A stretch of DNA of 64,000 bases from Brachionus manjavacas (Eukaryota; Rotifera; Eurotatoria; Ploima; Brachionidae): contig JAHQIY010000024.1 in the NCBI GenBank assembly GCA_019054805.1, positions 372,001 to 436,000 of the forward strand. The letters are read 5' to 3'. The notes beneath the pieces were generated by a model that did not search any database, had not been told where the DNA came from, and was given only the letters and a program-made list of their open reading frames with translations. Positions 30,086 through 43,562 of the stretch are shown in pieces (within the stretch, counting starts at the first letter, position 1; the number at the start of each line of letters is the position of its first letter). Made by a program: the position numbers and the translations under genes.

Positions 30086-31392
30086 TTTTCTAATAATAAA
30101 AAAAAATAGCTGATGAAAAGAAATACTTCTCAATAGATACGGCCTTTTAAGCCAGAAATAATTAAAAAAGATTTTTATAAAATGATTGTGTCGGTCTTTT
30201 TTTAACTATGCTTTTGTGCCAGCACATTTTCATGTTTCTAAAAAATACTTTGTTATTTTGTCTTTGGCCATCTGAAACGACTAATACATAAGCTTAGCAG
30301 AACTTGCATATCTAAATATCTGCTAAAATACTTCTATTATTTGACAAAAAAATAAAAAAAATTTCAAAATGCTATAGATTAAAGAGTAAAAGAAATAGAA
30401 AAATTCAATTTTTTAGCGGCTTTTTAAGCAACGACCTTTTTTACGTTTTATTCAAAAAATGGAAACACAGCAAACTTTTTGCAAATTTCAAAATGTTCTC
30501 TCCAGTATCGGCAATGACATGTGCTCAATTCCTCATTGATTTCTACGAGCTTGTATGAACTACTAATCCATGGCAAATATTTTTAAAAATTAATTCAATA
30601 CCCATTGAAGTTCAAACAGTGTATTTTTTAAAATAAATAATCAGATAATGGGAAGATAATATTGAGAAAAGAAAATTTCTTTCATTCTAAATTTAGATAT
30701 AAATTTTTTCGTTACTTTTAAATTTAGCTTCATTCTTAAAAATTTTTTAAGACTTCAAGAGTTTAATTTTTCAATTTAAATTTAAATTTTTTCTTTTTAT
30801 CATCAAAATTCTATTATGATGTGTATCCTTGATTGAATATCTAAAAAAGAGATCTTTGGAAAATTTTGTGAACATTGCAAAATTTCAGTAACAACCAAGT
30901 CTTATTATGTCGCCACAAAATAATGCAAAGTTTACATACCTAGATTTGCTAATTAACCCTTTTACAAACAAATAAAACAAAAGTCTATTTTTTCACCATT
31001 TCTCAATAATTATTGCAATTACATATCAGGATAAATAAATCCCTAATGCTCTCTATTTATTTCTAAACTACATTGAATTCATAATTTCTTTCATAATTAA
31101 TTTAATCATTTATAAAGTTTTGCTCGACGCATATGCTATTTGCTTTTCCAATAGATGCATTATTTAAAAATATTTTAAGCACGAAAAATTTGCTTTTAGA
31201 CCTTTCTTTTTTTCTAATGAGCTTCTTTTTTTTAGTTTAATTATAGTGAAAAATTTAAATAAATTTACCTCCTGAAAAATATTTATTACTTTGCCAATTT
31301 AATCTTATTTAATCATCAGTTCAATAAAAAAAAAATTCAAATTTCTCAATAACTAGATAATAATCAAAGCTGATCATTGTTGTTTTTGAAAA
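30086..31392. other. NAC-beta 5' flank, nothing recognised
   Basis: AT-rich, no ORF or RNA gene supported. Should include the NAC-beta promoter. Confidence 0.35.
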
Positions 31393-32001
31393 ATGGTCGA
31401 TCCGGCAGTGCAAAATACAGAAGAATTCAAGCCAAATTTGGAAAAACTTAAAAGACTTCAACAACAAGCTAGTTCGGTCGTAATTGGCGGCAAAGTATGT
31501 ACCATTTTTAAAAAAAACTTATTGAGATATTTTTGAGAATCTATCAAAACTCATATAGAATACTTTTTCTTCTTTTTCTAGGGGGTTCCAAGACGCAAGA
31601 AGAAAATCATCCACAAGACTGCTTCGACTGATGACAAAAAACTACAATCTTCTTTAAAAAAGCTAACCGTGAATCACATTCCTGGAATTGATGAGGTTAA
31701 CATGTTTAAAGACAATGGCGAAGTGATCAATTTCGTCAATCCAAAAGTTCAGGCCTCTTTAACTTCGAACATTTTCGCCATCAGTGGTCACTCTGAAACC
31801 AAACCACTTACAGAAATGCTTCCAACCATAATGCAGCAACTAGGTGGAGATAACATGTTTAATCTAAAAAATTTGGCCAAGGAATTGGAGAAAACAGCAC
31901 AAGAATTAAAAGTAAATCAGGGTACTGAAGCAGCTCAAGATGAAGAAATACCTGAATTAGTCGAGAATTTTGACGAAGCTTCTAAAAATGAGAAAATATA
32001 A
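31393..32001 (+). CDS. BTF3: Nascent polypeptide-associated complex subunit beta (BTF3)
   Basis: Exons 31393-31494 and 31582-32001, a phase-0 intron of 87 bp (donor GTATGT, acceptor TTTTCTAG), 173 aa. The N-terminal helix [20 protein letters not shown] and the basic ribosome-binding motif [12 protein letters not shown] are followed by [12 protein letters not shown], the NAC domain ([52 protein letters not shown]) and the acidic end [16 protein letters not shown]. All are standard BTF3 features and the length matches the family. The protein pairs with NAC-alpha at the ribosome exit tunnel and shields nascent chains. AATAAA lies 14 nt after the stop. The Phafin gene faces it tail-to-tail about 580 bp away. 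Confidence 0.98.
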
Positions 32002-32014
32002 TTTTTAATTTTCA

Positions 32015-32020
32015 AATAAA
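32015..32020 (+). terminator. Poly(A) signal of NAC-beta
   Basis: AATAAA in TTCAAATAAAAG, 14 nt after the stop; the position is right for a short 3' UTR. Confidence 0.55.
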
Positions 32021-32584
32021 AGTTTTATTAAATCATCAAGATTAAAATAAAGAGATTTAAAAAAACTAAAATATTTATGCCTCCTTCACTCAAAGCGTCT
32101 AGGGCCTTTAAATAAAGTCAAATTCATCAAAATTGATTTTGGGTTTTTATTAATATTAAAATAATTTTTTAATAATTCCAGCAAAAAAAAGATGTGTCAA
32201 TTTTTTATTTTATGGAAATTTTCAGAAATATTGTTTTCCTTCATTTAGCTTTTTCATTCACATCTTGCGTTCATTCTTGGTTCAAAAGTTGTTTGGAATT
32301 GAATAAAATTTGGTCTAAAAAAGAACAAAAGTTAATAAGCTAAATGATGTTATTAAAAGATGGAGTCTGAGAGTGCGCCAACAAAAAAACCTGCAAAATA
32401 ATCGCGGTTTTTAACAGAATTTTAGGAGAAAAATATTCTTAAACTTTTTTCAGATTGATTGATTGATTTTATGTCTAATGAACAATAAAAAGAAAATGTC
32501 CCTTTTTGTTATTGAATTTTTTCTCACTAATAAAGATTATTTTACAAATTTTTGATTAGATATTAGGCTTTTGAAAGACAGTAA

Positions 32585-35488
32585 TTAGAAATTTACATCA
32601 TTCGAATTGGGATTAAATTGGTCGTTTTCTGCATCACTTTCATCAGAGCTATCAGTGCTCGTAAAATTATCTAAATAGTTAATATTAGAAAAATCCACTA
32701 AAATTAATTTAGCCAAATAGTTTACTGTCGCTTTTTATCTTTCGATCGGATGCTAGAATTTTGAAACATTCGTTGCAAACACGGAGCGGTTCATCAGATT
32801 GAGATTGAATAAGAAATTTATTTTTTGAACAATCTCCGCAGATGACATAGCCACAATATCTACAATGATGCTTAAAAGAGAAAATAATCATTTTTAAGTT
32901 AAATTTAAAGTTTATTTTTAGAAATTAAGCCAGACTTGACGGGTTAAAATAAAAAACAGACAGTGAAGTTGGGATAATTTTTTTTAATTCTTAAATGTTT
33001 TTTTTTTCAATAAATATAAAAGATTTTTGCTAGCACTTCAAATCAATCCTGAATATTCAAATAAAATTTTAACAACATTTATTTATTTATTCAAAAAACA
33101 CCTCTTGGGTAATGAAAAAAAAATAGAAAAAAATGAATAAATTGTAAATTAAAATATATATCACTATCATTTTGTAAAATAACAATGGCAAAAAATAAAT
33201 ATTTTTTTTTATTTTTAGTTTGACTTTTAAATTTAAAAATTGTCCAACAAGTCAAAATAGCTAGTTTTAGTGCTTTACCAAATGTTTATTGACAATGTTT
33301 AAAATAATTTTTTTTAATATTATATATCTCATTTCCTAGAGGAGATAACAGAAGAAAAGGATTTGGGTGTTTTTATTACAAATGATCTGAAATGGAATAA
33401 ACAATGTACTGAAGCAGCTATGAAAGCTAACCGAATACTGGGTCAAATAAGAAATTCTTTTAAGAACCCTAGCCGAGAATCATTAAGACTTCTCTATACA
33501 TCACTTGTGAGACCCCATCTGGAGTATGCAGTAGGAACCTGGAGTCCGTATTTAAAAAAAGACATTATAATTCTTGAAAAAGTGCAAAGAAGAGCGACAA
33601 AACTGATTGATTATACCAGAACCAAGTCTTATGAAGGCAGATTGAAATATTTAAATCTAATGAAACTTGAAAACAGTCGTTTAAGGGGAGACTTAATTCA
33701 AATATACAAAATTTTAAAAGGTTTTGAAAAAGTATCGTTAACAAATGGTATCAATTTCGCTTGTGGTGTAACAAACCTAAGAAGATCACATCACAATGAT
33801 TAGTCCGAGAAATAAATCGCAGAGGCTCTTTAAGATATAATTTCTTAACAAATCGCTGTGTAAAATTATGGAACAGCTTATCAGTTAATGCTGTTAGTGC
33901 GCAAACAATAAATAGCTTTAAATCAGTCATTGACAATGAAGTTTTTGGAATGGTGAAAAGCAAAGTCTGCCAAAGTCTTAGTTTATAAGGCTTAACGCTT
34001 TCAAGCGTTGGTGTAGATAGAAATATCTATACTGCAGATTCTACTACTACTACTACTACTAAAAATTAAAATTTTAAATTGTTTAAAAAAAAAATTTTTA
34101 ATAATTCAATTGATCAAAATATTTTGATTGAATAATCTTACCACTATCCCATTAACTTTTCGAATATCTTGTAGTTGCCTAGTCATTTTACTGAATTTTT
34201 CAAATCAGTTGTATTCTTCAGTAACAGAGTTAAAAATTAATCCTTCTAAATTAAATTCTAAAAACTGTGGAATGAAACGTGACTAAGAATATCTTGAGAT
34301 TTTTACTTCGTTGAGTAAGATTACAAATAACCTTAGTTAGCAGAATAAGCGAGTAAAATTGAATTGAGTCAAAAACTAAATGACATTGCAAAAAGAAAGG
34401 AATTTTTTAGTTTTTAGTCAATTTTTTATTTAACTTAGGTATCTTGATACCCTGCTTCATAGCAAATTTTGGTTTTTGCCATAAAATTTTTATCTTTGAT
34501 TATAAAAATAAAAACTTGTTGAATAAATTTGAATTAAATTGAACTTTCAAGTTTGAAAAAAAAACATTATTAAAATGAATTAAAAACTAAAGAATGCGAC
34601 ATTTTTTTAAAATATTAATTTTAACTCTTATAATTATTAGCTTATCTAAAATTAAAAAAAAAAACAAGAAGTTTCTTCTATTAAAATGGTCATATTTCAG
34701 GATATAAAATAGACTTACTCGTCGATTTACCATGGTAAATTTAACTTGTTCACATCGCATGCATGTATCAGCTTCTTTATCCGGAATCCATTTTGGTGCA
34801 ATATCAATATTTTTTATTTGATCAAAGCCTTTGCGTTCATCTAAAAAGCTAGAATAATTAAAATCATTTTCATTTTAAATTTCAAAATGATCGAACTGTT
34901 CGATATTTTCTCAATGCAATTTGATATATGACTCATCCATTCAAATTTTTCTTTTGAAGTAGTAGCATAGACACAAAAAGTTTTTTTTGGACTCATTATG
35001 AGCCAGCCGTTTTTTAATTCTAAACAAAATTTATAATCATTTTTCAATTATATTCGGTTTTTTACTTGGATTTTCTGTATCATTAATGGATTTAATTTGA
35101 ACGTCTTTTAATGGAATGACATGTTGACTGATGTATTTCTTCTTGTTAATAACAATTGTTGCATACACAAGAATGTCATTGAATAAAAAAAAGTATCTCG
35201 GTTTAGGCTTTTTTCGGCACTCTTTTATGAGAACTCCTTCGCCGACCAAAGCTCTTCCTGGAATTGCTAAAAGCTTCTGTTGAAAATAGAAAAATTACTT
35301 GGTTTATAAAAACTTGTTCAAGCTAAAAACCTTGTTGTCGCTTCCAAAAGCTTTTTCAATGCCTTTTATTCGTTCAATATTGAGTTCAGTATCGGCTAAA
35401 AAATGTCAAAGAAAACACTTGATTTTGTAAAATATTTGAATGCAATAATACCAAGTCTTGTTAAGCGTTCTTCAAACGTTAAAGTCAT
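32585..35488 (-). CDS. PLEKHF: Phafin-type PH and FYVE domain protein
   Basis: Seven exons on the minus strand: 35488-35452, 35395-35331, 35276-35066, 35019-34897, 34840-34719, 32870-32726, 32670-32585, giving 262 aa (vertebrate Phafins about 249-280). The PH domain (about residues 38-145) reads IPGRALVGEGVLIKECRKKP, RYFFLFNDILVYATIVINKK and NGWLIMSPKKTFCVYATTSK. The FYVE finger (about 163-225) has the WIPD start, TCMRC, RRHHCRYCG split by the fifth intron, CGDC and RVCNEC, giving all eight zinc ligands and the PI3P-binding basic patch. The last exon is an acidic Ser/Asp tail as in PLEKHF2. Phafins bind PI3P on endosomes and act in endosome-lysosome traffic and autophagy. The exon 4 donor (GTTCGA) is weak, so that border is less certain. 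A LINE sits in the large intron. Confidence 0.95.
33340..34065 (+). mobile_element. CR1/L2-like LINE 3' end with (CTA)n tail, in Phafin intron
   Basis: Reads EEKDLGVFITNDLKWNKQC, KANRILGQIRNSFKNPS, SLVRPHLEYAVGTWSPYLKK, VQRRATKLIDYTRTKSYEGR and LRGDLIQIYKILKGFE up to 33800. After a frameshift it continues NFLTNRCVKLWNSL and NSFKSVIDN to about 33988. The 3' UTR contains a hairpin (GCTTAACGCTTTCAAGCGTT) and ends in CTA repeats at 34041-34061. Antisense to the host gene. One frameshift only, so a fairly recent insertion. Confidence 0.9.
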
Positions 35489-36174
35489 AACGATACATCA
35501 ATAAGAGATATATCTTAAAAAAGGTAAACAAAACAAAGGACTCTTTGTTAGATCTGATTATTTTTTTTTCTACTTTATTTGCCAAATATATGCAAAATTT
35601 TTTTAGATTTCGTAAATTTTAATAAAAATATTTATCATTTATCATTTTGATGCATAATTTTTCAAATGGTTTAGTAGTCTAATGTTGAATTTTTTATTTA
35701 TGTTAATTTTAATTTTAAATCCAAAATAAATTTTTTTTTGATAGTCTGAGTTTTGCGAAAATATTATTAATAATAAAAATATATATATATATACTCAAGT
35801 GTATTTTTTCTTCATTTATTTTCAATCTATTATGAAATAATTGATAAAAAAAATTTAAATAATTTAAAAAAAGATAGTCTTTTCTTGTTTCATAACTATT
35901 TTGATTAAATTAAATCTATTCTCTGTTAAGTCTTTGCTAGATTTTTTCATTAATTTTTTAATTTGTTTTCTCATTTCGTTTAATTTATTTTAAATCATCT
36001 TTTATTTACTCTTGAACAATTCATTACCTTGATTTATTACCTTGAATTTCAAAAGTAAATATATTTTAATTTTTATTTATCAGCAGAAATCTTAATGCAA
36101 TGCTTTAATAATAATAGTATATAAATAGCTATAATGTGGTTGATCACATGAAATGGACTTTTAAAATCCATAGT
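35489..36174. other. Phafin 5' flank
   Basis: AT-rich, with an (AT)n run near 35780-35796. No gene seen. Confidence 0.35.
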
Positions 36175-36840
36175 AATAGCTTTCTAAATTTAATCTGTCA
36201 AGTTTATTTTTAAATTCATTTATCTCATTTGAAAAGACTAATTCTTTTGGTGGATTGTACCAGACTCTTGATACTCTGTTTGTAAATAAATTATGACGTT
36301 GATGACAGTTTTAACTAGTTGTCTTTCTATCTGGAATTCGTGCGACCTTATTAGATGTGTCGATTGGAACGACTGTTCATTTTTTAACACAATTTTATTA
36401 AAACCAATTAATTTCATCAAAACCCTTAACTTTTTTAAGTATTTGAATTAGATCACCTCTAAGTCTTCTGATTTCAAGTGTTTTCAAATTTAATTTGATT
36501 TAATTTATTCAAACTTCTGAGCCTCATAGACTCATGCACAATAAAAAGATTTAAATTTGACAAATTGTAAAAGTTATTGCAGTTACTTTTCATAAAATGT
36601 TCTCCTGTATTCCGGCACTAATCTTGTTGCCCGTGTTTGAACAGCTTCGATGGCGTTTAAGTCTTTCTTCAGGTAAGGTCTCCAAATTGTAACTCCATGA
36701 GGTCTGACAAAGGCTTTGTAGAGTCTAGATACTGAACTCTTATTGCGAAATTTAAATGTTCTTTTGATCATTCCAAGGAACTTTATTTGCTTTTCTGATT
36801 GAGTCTTCAGATATTGTGATACCCAGATCTTTCTCTTATT
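36175..36840 (-). mobile_element. CR1/L2-like LINE ORF2 relic
   Basis: Minus strand from 36840: EKDLGITISED, KANKVPWND, then MIKRTFKFRNKSSVSRLYKA, VTIWRPYLKKDLNAIEAVQT, RATRLVPEYRRTFYEK, LRGDLIQIL, and the end FTNRVSRVWYNPPKELVFSN with EFKNKLDRF. Several frameshifts. The order is that of the ORF2 C-terminal half. Confidence 0.85.
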
Positions 36841-36949
36841 TTGTTTTTGAAATTAGCTTATTATCTATGTGGTGTTCGTTGTTAAATTTAATAATATATA
36901 ATCTTTATATCAATAGCTTACTATACGAAATATCATTGATTACGAATAG

Positions 36950-37121
36950 ACAAACAATCAATAAGATAATAAAATATGGAAATGAAGCAGTCAGACAAAC
37001 AGTTAGAAGAATTGTGGATTGCAGGAAAGATGATGAAGTCATAGATATAATGGAGACATTGGAGACAGAAGGAGACAATCGAAGAATAAGGTTGAATCAG
37101 TTGCTACACATCGAGTACTAA
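36950..37121 (+). other. Open frame of unknown identity next to the LINE
   Basis: Reads SLITNRQTINKIIKYGNEAV, RQTVRRIVDCRKDDEVIDIM and a charged end to the stop at 37119. Composition looks coding-like (Arg/Glu/Asp-rich, helical), unlike the hydrophobic 5' part of the same frame. I do not recognise it. It may be part of another mobile element or a chance frame. Confidence 0.2.
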
Positions 37122-38047
37122 TCGATAGCTAAAAAAAAATTATTTTTGTTTATTTTATTTTTTTTTATTTGTATTTTATTAGACAAATTTTATTATTACT
37201 TTTGTACAATTGTAAATATACTAGAAATTTCAATAAGAGTACTGGAGGTCCACGATTGACGTTTCAACTCCCAAAATCGCCCTAATCTTTATCTTAATAA
37301 TTTAAACCTTAATTTTTTAGATTTTCTGCAAAACACTTCAAATATTTTTTATTTGCATTTTACTTAATTTAGCATTTTTCTAGGTTTGTTTATATTTATA
37401 TCTAATTGAAAATTTACCTGTAAATGAGTAAAAATATAACACAAAAAATATCATGCATATTTGTATATTTGTAAAAAAGACTTTCAGTCAATAATTATGT
37501 AAAGCAACTCTTACAGTTTAAATAAATTGCTTAATTTTGACAAAGGTCTCTCTGAAGCCTGAAGACGTTATTTGAATTAGTTTGTGAGGCTAAATACTTT
37601 GTATTGTTAAATAAAGCGTTGACTTGGTAAATAAATTACTCGATTATAACTTTATTTTAGAAATTTTCTATTTCTCAGTAAAAAGATTCCAGTAATAAAA
37701 AGAATTTAATGTGAAAAATAAATTTTTTTTGAATAATGCAAATATCACTATGAAACCATCTTCTTAGCACACTGTAAAAATTAATACAGGTCATTGTTTG
37801 AAATTTACAATTTTACAAAAAAAATATTACATATCATGATAAATAAAAAATTAAGTTATGACAGTATAAAAATGATCATTTAACAACCATCACATTTTTT
37901 GTGACAAAAAAGGACCAAAAAAATTAATTTTTTATATTTTTCATTATTTTTATTCAAATATTACATAATAAGTTTCTTGAATCTTTTTATGTTCATTTAA
38001 GAAACACTTTTGACATTCACTTAAATAATACTTGGAAAACTGATTTC

Positions 38048-38086
38048 AAACCTGTTAACATTTTTCGAAAAATGTTAAACAGGTTT
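38048..38086. repeat. Near-perfect 18-bp hairpin
   Basis: AAACCTGTTAACATTTTT faces AAAAATGTTAAACAGGTTT across CG, with one bulged A. Flanks (about 37880-38400) show weaker inverted similarity, suggesting the centre of a decayed fold-back element. Confidence 0.6.
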
Positions 38087-38384
38087 CAGGCCTTTAAATT
38101 CGATAATGTGGCTGAAAAAAATGATTCCTCCATTCCCATTGTGTTTTTACTTAAATTTACGTTAAGAAGTTTTAAATTTCTGCAATTTTTTGTAATAGTA
38201 ATTTTACAATTTTTTACCATTTCAAATATTTTTTTGAAAAATAATGAAAACTGGTCAATTTTTTGACCTTTTTACGTAAAATTACGTTAATTTTCGTAAT
38301 TAAAAACACAAATGTAAAATCACTTCAGTAAATAAATGTATAAATTTAATAATAATCACATTTTTAGTGATTTTTAGTGATTAG

Positions 38385-38610
38385 TGATAACTACTCGATT
38401 TGCTAAGAAATGATATTGTTGCTTGCAACTTTGCACATCTTCTCTAACTATACATTTGTCATGTCTTCTTAAGCTATACTGATTTCGAGAATAATTAATA
38501 CCATTTTCAAAATTGATAATTTCATATCTTTTAATAATTTTAAAAAGTTGATTAAGTCTCCTCTCATCCTTCTAACTTTGAGATTAGTTAAATTTAGCAT
38601 TTCAAGTCTT
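38385..38610 (-). mobile_element. LINE ORF2 C-terminal scrap
   Basis: Minus strand: RLEMLNLTNLKVRRMRGDLI, then after a shift FENGINYSRNQYSLRRHDK and HFLANRVV. It matches the LNLxxLxxRRxRGDLI ... LRRH ... FxxNRVV order of CR1/L2 ORF2 ends. Short and frameshifted. Confidence 0.65.
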
Positions 38611-39399
38611 TATTAAAGTTATAAAATATTAAAGTAATAAAATTATAGTTAATTTACCATAATTTAAAAAAAAATTATTTTATACTAAAATTTTTTAATA
38701 TTTTTTTCATAGTTAAAAATGTTTTGATTCACCGACAGGTGGTAAGACCACTCGTCTATTCGAGATCTTATTAAAAAATAGAAAAAAATTACTAAAGCTA
38801 AAATATTGGTGCCGCGTCACAAACATGCGAAACAGTATATTTATTCAGCTTAAATTCAGTTTAATATCTTTATCATCACTAATTTTTTCCTTTTTATTTA
38901 TTTCCTTTAATCAAAATAAAAATTCTTTATTAAAATTTAATTTCTTAATCAATAGTTAGCTGAGGAAATTCAAAAATTATTCGCTATCTAAATTTACCAT
39001 TTTTGACTTAAATTTGATTTGTATTTTTGATGCTTTATAAAGTTAACTCACCTCACGTCAAGGCCTAAAGTTATTCCATCTAGCTCAAATTCGAATGTAA
39101 AAATCATATTTTGAGTGGTACCTATAAAGATGCTTTTGAATTAACTGTTTCTTTGATTTTTAATCTAAATTAAAAATGATTATTTTCAAGTTTTTAAGAG
39201 CACTTTGGATTCTGAATTACATTTTAAGTTTTTTTGCAGAATATTTTTCACCTTTTCTGGCTGAAATATCGGAAAAGTGATTCAATGTACAAACATGATA
39301 TTCGTTGTGATCCATTGGAATATTTCAACTATCATTGATTTCACTGAAAAAAAAGAGAATAAAAATTAACAAGAAGCAAATAATGCAATTTTTTAATCC

Positions 39400-39870
39400 T
39401 AACTTAAATTCGCGGCAGCTGCCAAAGCAAATAGGATTCTTGGACAAATCAAGAACTCATTTTTATGACTAGATCAGGCTACGCTGAAACTTTAATACAT
39501 TAGTCTCATAAGACTACATCTTGAATATGCAGTGAGTATGTGGAGTCCTGCTTCAAAGTCCGTCATATTAATTTTGGAAAGGGTGCAAAGAAGGGCAACA
39601 AAATTAGTCAAATCGTTGAGGAAAGTTTCATATGAGGATAGACTAAATACCTTGGAACTTACAAGTAAAGAAGATCGTAGGACTAGAGGAGACCTCATTC
39701 AAATGTACAAAAAATCAATTATTTTGAGAAAATTAATCTAGTGAATGGTATAAATTCTGTTAAAAGTTTGTCACTAAATCTAAGAAGGGAGAATAATATG
39801 AGGCTTAAAAATGGAGAAAATTTATTGAAAATTCAAAAATTTACATTTTTTCGAGAATATTTGATTAATT
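39400..39870 (+). mobile_element. LINE ORF2 relic
   Basis: Frames read AAKANRILGQIKNSF, LEYAVSMWSPASKSVILILE, RVQRRATKLVKSLRKVSYED, RRTRGDLIQMYK, then after a shift NYFEKINLVNGIN and LSLNLRREN. Stops in the upstream part and a frameshift near 39735. No tail seen. Confidence 0.85.
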
Positions 39871-42800
39871 TTATTTAAATAAAAGGAAACAAATACATTA
39901 TTTGATGAATCTTGAGTTTTAATATTCTAAAAACTAACTCAATTATCAAAATAAAACGTCAAGAAAATTGAATAATAAATTCACTAGAATTAAACTGCCT
40001 GAAAGTTTTAAAAGTGAACTTCATCAAATGGACTGATATCACGAATATGATATAAAAAAATGGGCATCATGATTTTTTAAAGCATTAGACTCTGAATCAG
40101 AAGAATCATCAGAGTTTGTAAATGAAGAAAAGATGATTACTGTTTAAATTGCATTAATTTCTTAGTTTGTTAAATTTTTCTTAATAATAATTTGCACTTT
40201 TTTAAAGTTTTTTCAAAACAAGTTGAAAAAATTTTTAAGTATTTAATATAAAGTAAATTTCGTATAATTGTATATTTTATAATTTTTGCAGAAGCTAGAT
40301 TTAAGAGTTTGATTGAGTGTATCAGATGTTACAATTTTTGACTCTCAGATAGAGAATTTTTGAATTTTATTTTATGTTGTGAAATTCACAATGCCAAAAT
40401 CCCTAGTACTTTTTAAGGGTGTTTGAATGACCGAACTTTCAATGTTAAATTTTTTCGTGGTTATTGATTTAAACTAATTAGGTGCAGTTGGTCTAAAGCT
40501 TCCCTTAACATCTCAAAAAATGAATAAATAAATAAATAAATAAAAACGTGTGTCATTTTCGCAAATTAAAGTTAAATGTTGACAAAAAGCCAGAAATTTG
40601 CATTTGACGACACTTTGAATTAATTTATAAAATAAATAAGAAAAATAAACTCCAAAAATCAATATCATCTTCTTATTAATTAAATACAAATTTGAATATA
40701 GATACAGATCCAAATTATTAAAATATTTTGGAAAATTGAAATATATGATCAATTTTTCATGCTCATGCTCAAAATTATCATTACAAGAAGGTTTTTAAGT
40801 AATTTTTGATTTTAAATTTAATTGATGAAGCATATTTTCAAAATAAACTTTTTATGTTAAACTGGTTTTTTCATGTCTGCAAATCGCTGCAATCTTCTGC
40901 ATGCAGAATTATGCATAATATTTGGGTATGGTCTAGTTAAAAATTCTTTGGAATATTTTTTTCAAGATAATTTTTGAACATGAAAATTTGATTATTAATA
41001 ATGATCAATATTTTAGCGTAAAATAATTATCAACAAAACTTAGCTCTGGTCTTTTCGAGTTTTAAAAAAATTTTGATTTTTTCACATTAAAAAAAATCAA
41101 TTTAACATTATTATAACTAATAAAAAAATTTGAAATTTAATATTTACTATTTGATTTTTGTTTTGCTTATTTTCAAGATAAATTTAGATTTTTTATCTTA
41201 AATTATTTGAATCTAATTAATAAAAATGTTTTTATATTAAATAAAAAATATTCTATTTGAATTTTAATTGCTAGGTAAATTTACAGAACATGAAATTATT
41301 TGGCAGCTCTTTATCAAATTGTTTTATTATTAGCAATATCACCTTTTATTTAAGAGCACTTAAACTAATAATTTATTTTAGGAATATTTTAAAACAATTT
41401 TTTAATATTTTCCCTCAAAGAAATGCTAGTATCATACTCGAATAAAAATTTAAAAGTTTTAAATTTTTAGTTTTAAATTTAAAGCCCGGACGCCTTGGCT
41501 GAACACGCCGAATTTCTTTACAAAAGTTTTTATAAATTTTAAAATTAAATTTCACTCCAAATATGTTAAATTCAAGATACCAAGAAAGAACTTGATATTT
41601 TGGTAATTCATTTTTGCCTTTTTTCTGGTTTCTATTGATATAAGAGTGTTATTGAAAAAAAAATTATACTAAAACAAAATGTTTTGACCATTAATCCAAA
41701 CATGGAGGGCAATTAAATTTTAAGAAAAAGATATTTTTGGTCTTCAATAAAATTTTTTATTTAAAAATTCGCCTTTGAAAATTAATGAACAAATAAATAA
41801 ATATTATGTTTACTTATATTTCATTTTTTTGAAATTAATTGAAATTTTTTTTTTTTTTATATTCGAGAATGTTTAGTTTAGATGGGAATCAAGTTCATCT
41901 TGCTCCAAAAGAATAATTAATAAATCCTGTGAGTAACAGTTGTAATATTATTATTCTATTTTCTGTCTCAAGTTTAACCCTTTTTTAGAATAACTCAAGT
42001 TATGTTTAGTACGATTTTGATAGCATTGCTGCTTATAAGAGATTTCATTTATTCTTGGAGCTAACGTCTTTCCACTTGATTGTTTAAATTTCCATTGACT
42101 CGCTCCCTGAAGAAGCTAAACTAGATTCGAACAACGTTCCATCAAATGCCATTTCATCCACCAGATCGTCACTTTATAAATCATCATCAACACGATTAAA
42201 AAGATTAGAAAGAAAAATCCAAGTATTTATTTTCCATGAAAAATTTTCAAAAAATTTATGTCCAAAAAAAGATGTAAATAAAAGAATAAAATTAAAAAAA
42301 AAATCAGTTTTTTTTTCATCATCAAAGCTCAATATATTTATTTAATTGATATCAAATTAAGTACTCATCCAATTAGTAAAAGACTTGAAATTCATTATAT
42401 AAAAAGTCAACATTTTTGTAACAGCTAAACAAAATTAAAAAAAAAACTAGATTAAAATCAACTTCACTGTTCTCAACATGCAATCAACCAGCAGACTGTA
42501 TTCAGAACTCCAACATCATCTAAAAGACACAAGCCGAATGATGCAGCTTTATCAATAGAGAATATTTGTAAAACTTGTAAAACCCCAATAAAGAAAAAAA
42601 GTGTTTTTTTCGTCCAAATGGTTGTATTAGGAATAAAAATTAAATTTTTTGGTTTTTTTTTACTAAAAATATTTTTTTTTATTGAGTAAATGGAAAAATT
42701 AATTTTTTTTTGGTATTATTACTATTTATGTTAATTTTAAATAAAAAATATTGACACAAAATTAATATTATTATTTTTTTTTAATTTATGGGTTTTCTAT

Positions 42801-43469
42801 TATTTATGTGGAATTTTTACTAAAAATATTGTGCACAAATATTAAGAGTCTTATTTCAGTTAAATGAGTTAAATTTAAGAAAACCTTTAATAAAAAAATT
42901 TTTAATATATAGATAGGTCTCACGAAATGGAATGTCAAATATGGAAAAAAGCAATTTAAAATGAGGCACCTGTTTAAAACGAGAAATAAAATTGAATAAG
43001 TTTTTAGCACGATTTTTCTAAATTAAAGTAAAAACTCTGCAAGCCACATTAACAGATATTATCTTAAAAAAAACAGTAAATAAATTCAAAGAGAAAGAGT
43101 CAAAAACTTTAGTAAAAGCTTTAATTTTTTTGTTTACACAATCATTAGCGAGCAAATTTTAAAAAGAGACAAATGGTTACCCACAAACTAAAGACTTTCG
43201 CCACAAACAAAAGCTTATCTAACACAAATTTTGTGCCGAATTAAAAAAAATTTTTTTTTTCATATTTAACCAAATAACTAGTCAACACAAATTTTTTGTG
43301 GTAAAAAAAATTAATAAATTAGTCATATAATTTATTCAAATAGTGTTTATAAAATTATAAATAAAAGAATTAAATTAAAATCTATTTTTAAGGAAAACCA
43401 ATTTCTAGCTAATTTTGGACAACTTTTTTTAGATTTATTAACAAATTCATGAAATTTTATGAAAACTTT
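39871..43469. other. 3.6 kb gene-poor AT-rich stretch
   Basis: Contains an (AATA)n microsatellite near 40518-40545 and long T runs. A Ser-rich frame near 42094-42342 (SLPEEAKLDSN ... KRLERKIQ) is slightly coding-like, but I could not connect it to any gene. No RNA gene recognised. Confidence 0.35.
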
Positions 43470-43474
43470 TTTTG

Positions 43475-43562
43475 TCGGAGAAAGATAGCTACCATGGCGA
43501 AACTACATCTAGTCTCGCTCCACAGGTCTCCTGCTGTAGCTTATTATTATTTTTATTATTCG
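43475..43562 (+). mobile_element. LINE 3' tail
   Basis: GATAGCTACCATGGCGAAAC ... TCCTGCTGTAGCTTATTATT. It shares GCTACCAT...GCTGTAGCT and the TTA-repeat end with the LINE at 16470-17203. No coding part remains. Confidence 0.5.

Noticed and set aside
42094..42342. Ser-rich open frame (SLPEEAKLDSN, KRLERKIQ) as an exon
   Set aside because: No partner exon, no clear acceptor and no recognised family; it degenerates into Lys/Phe runs.
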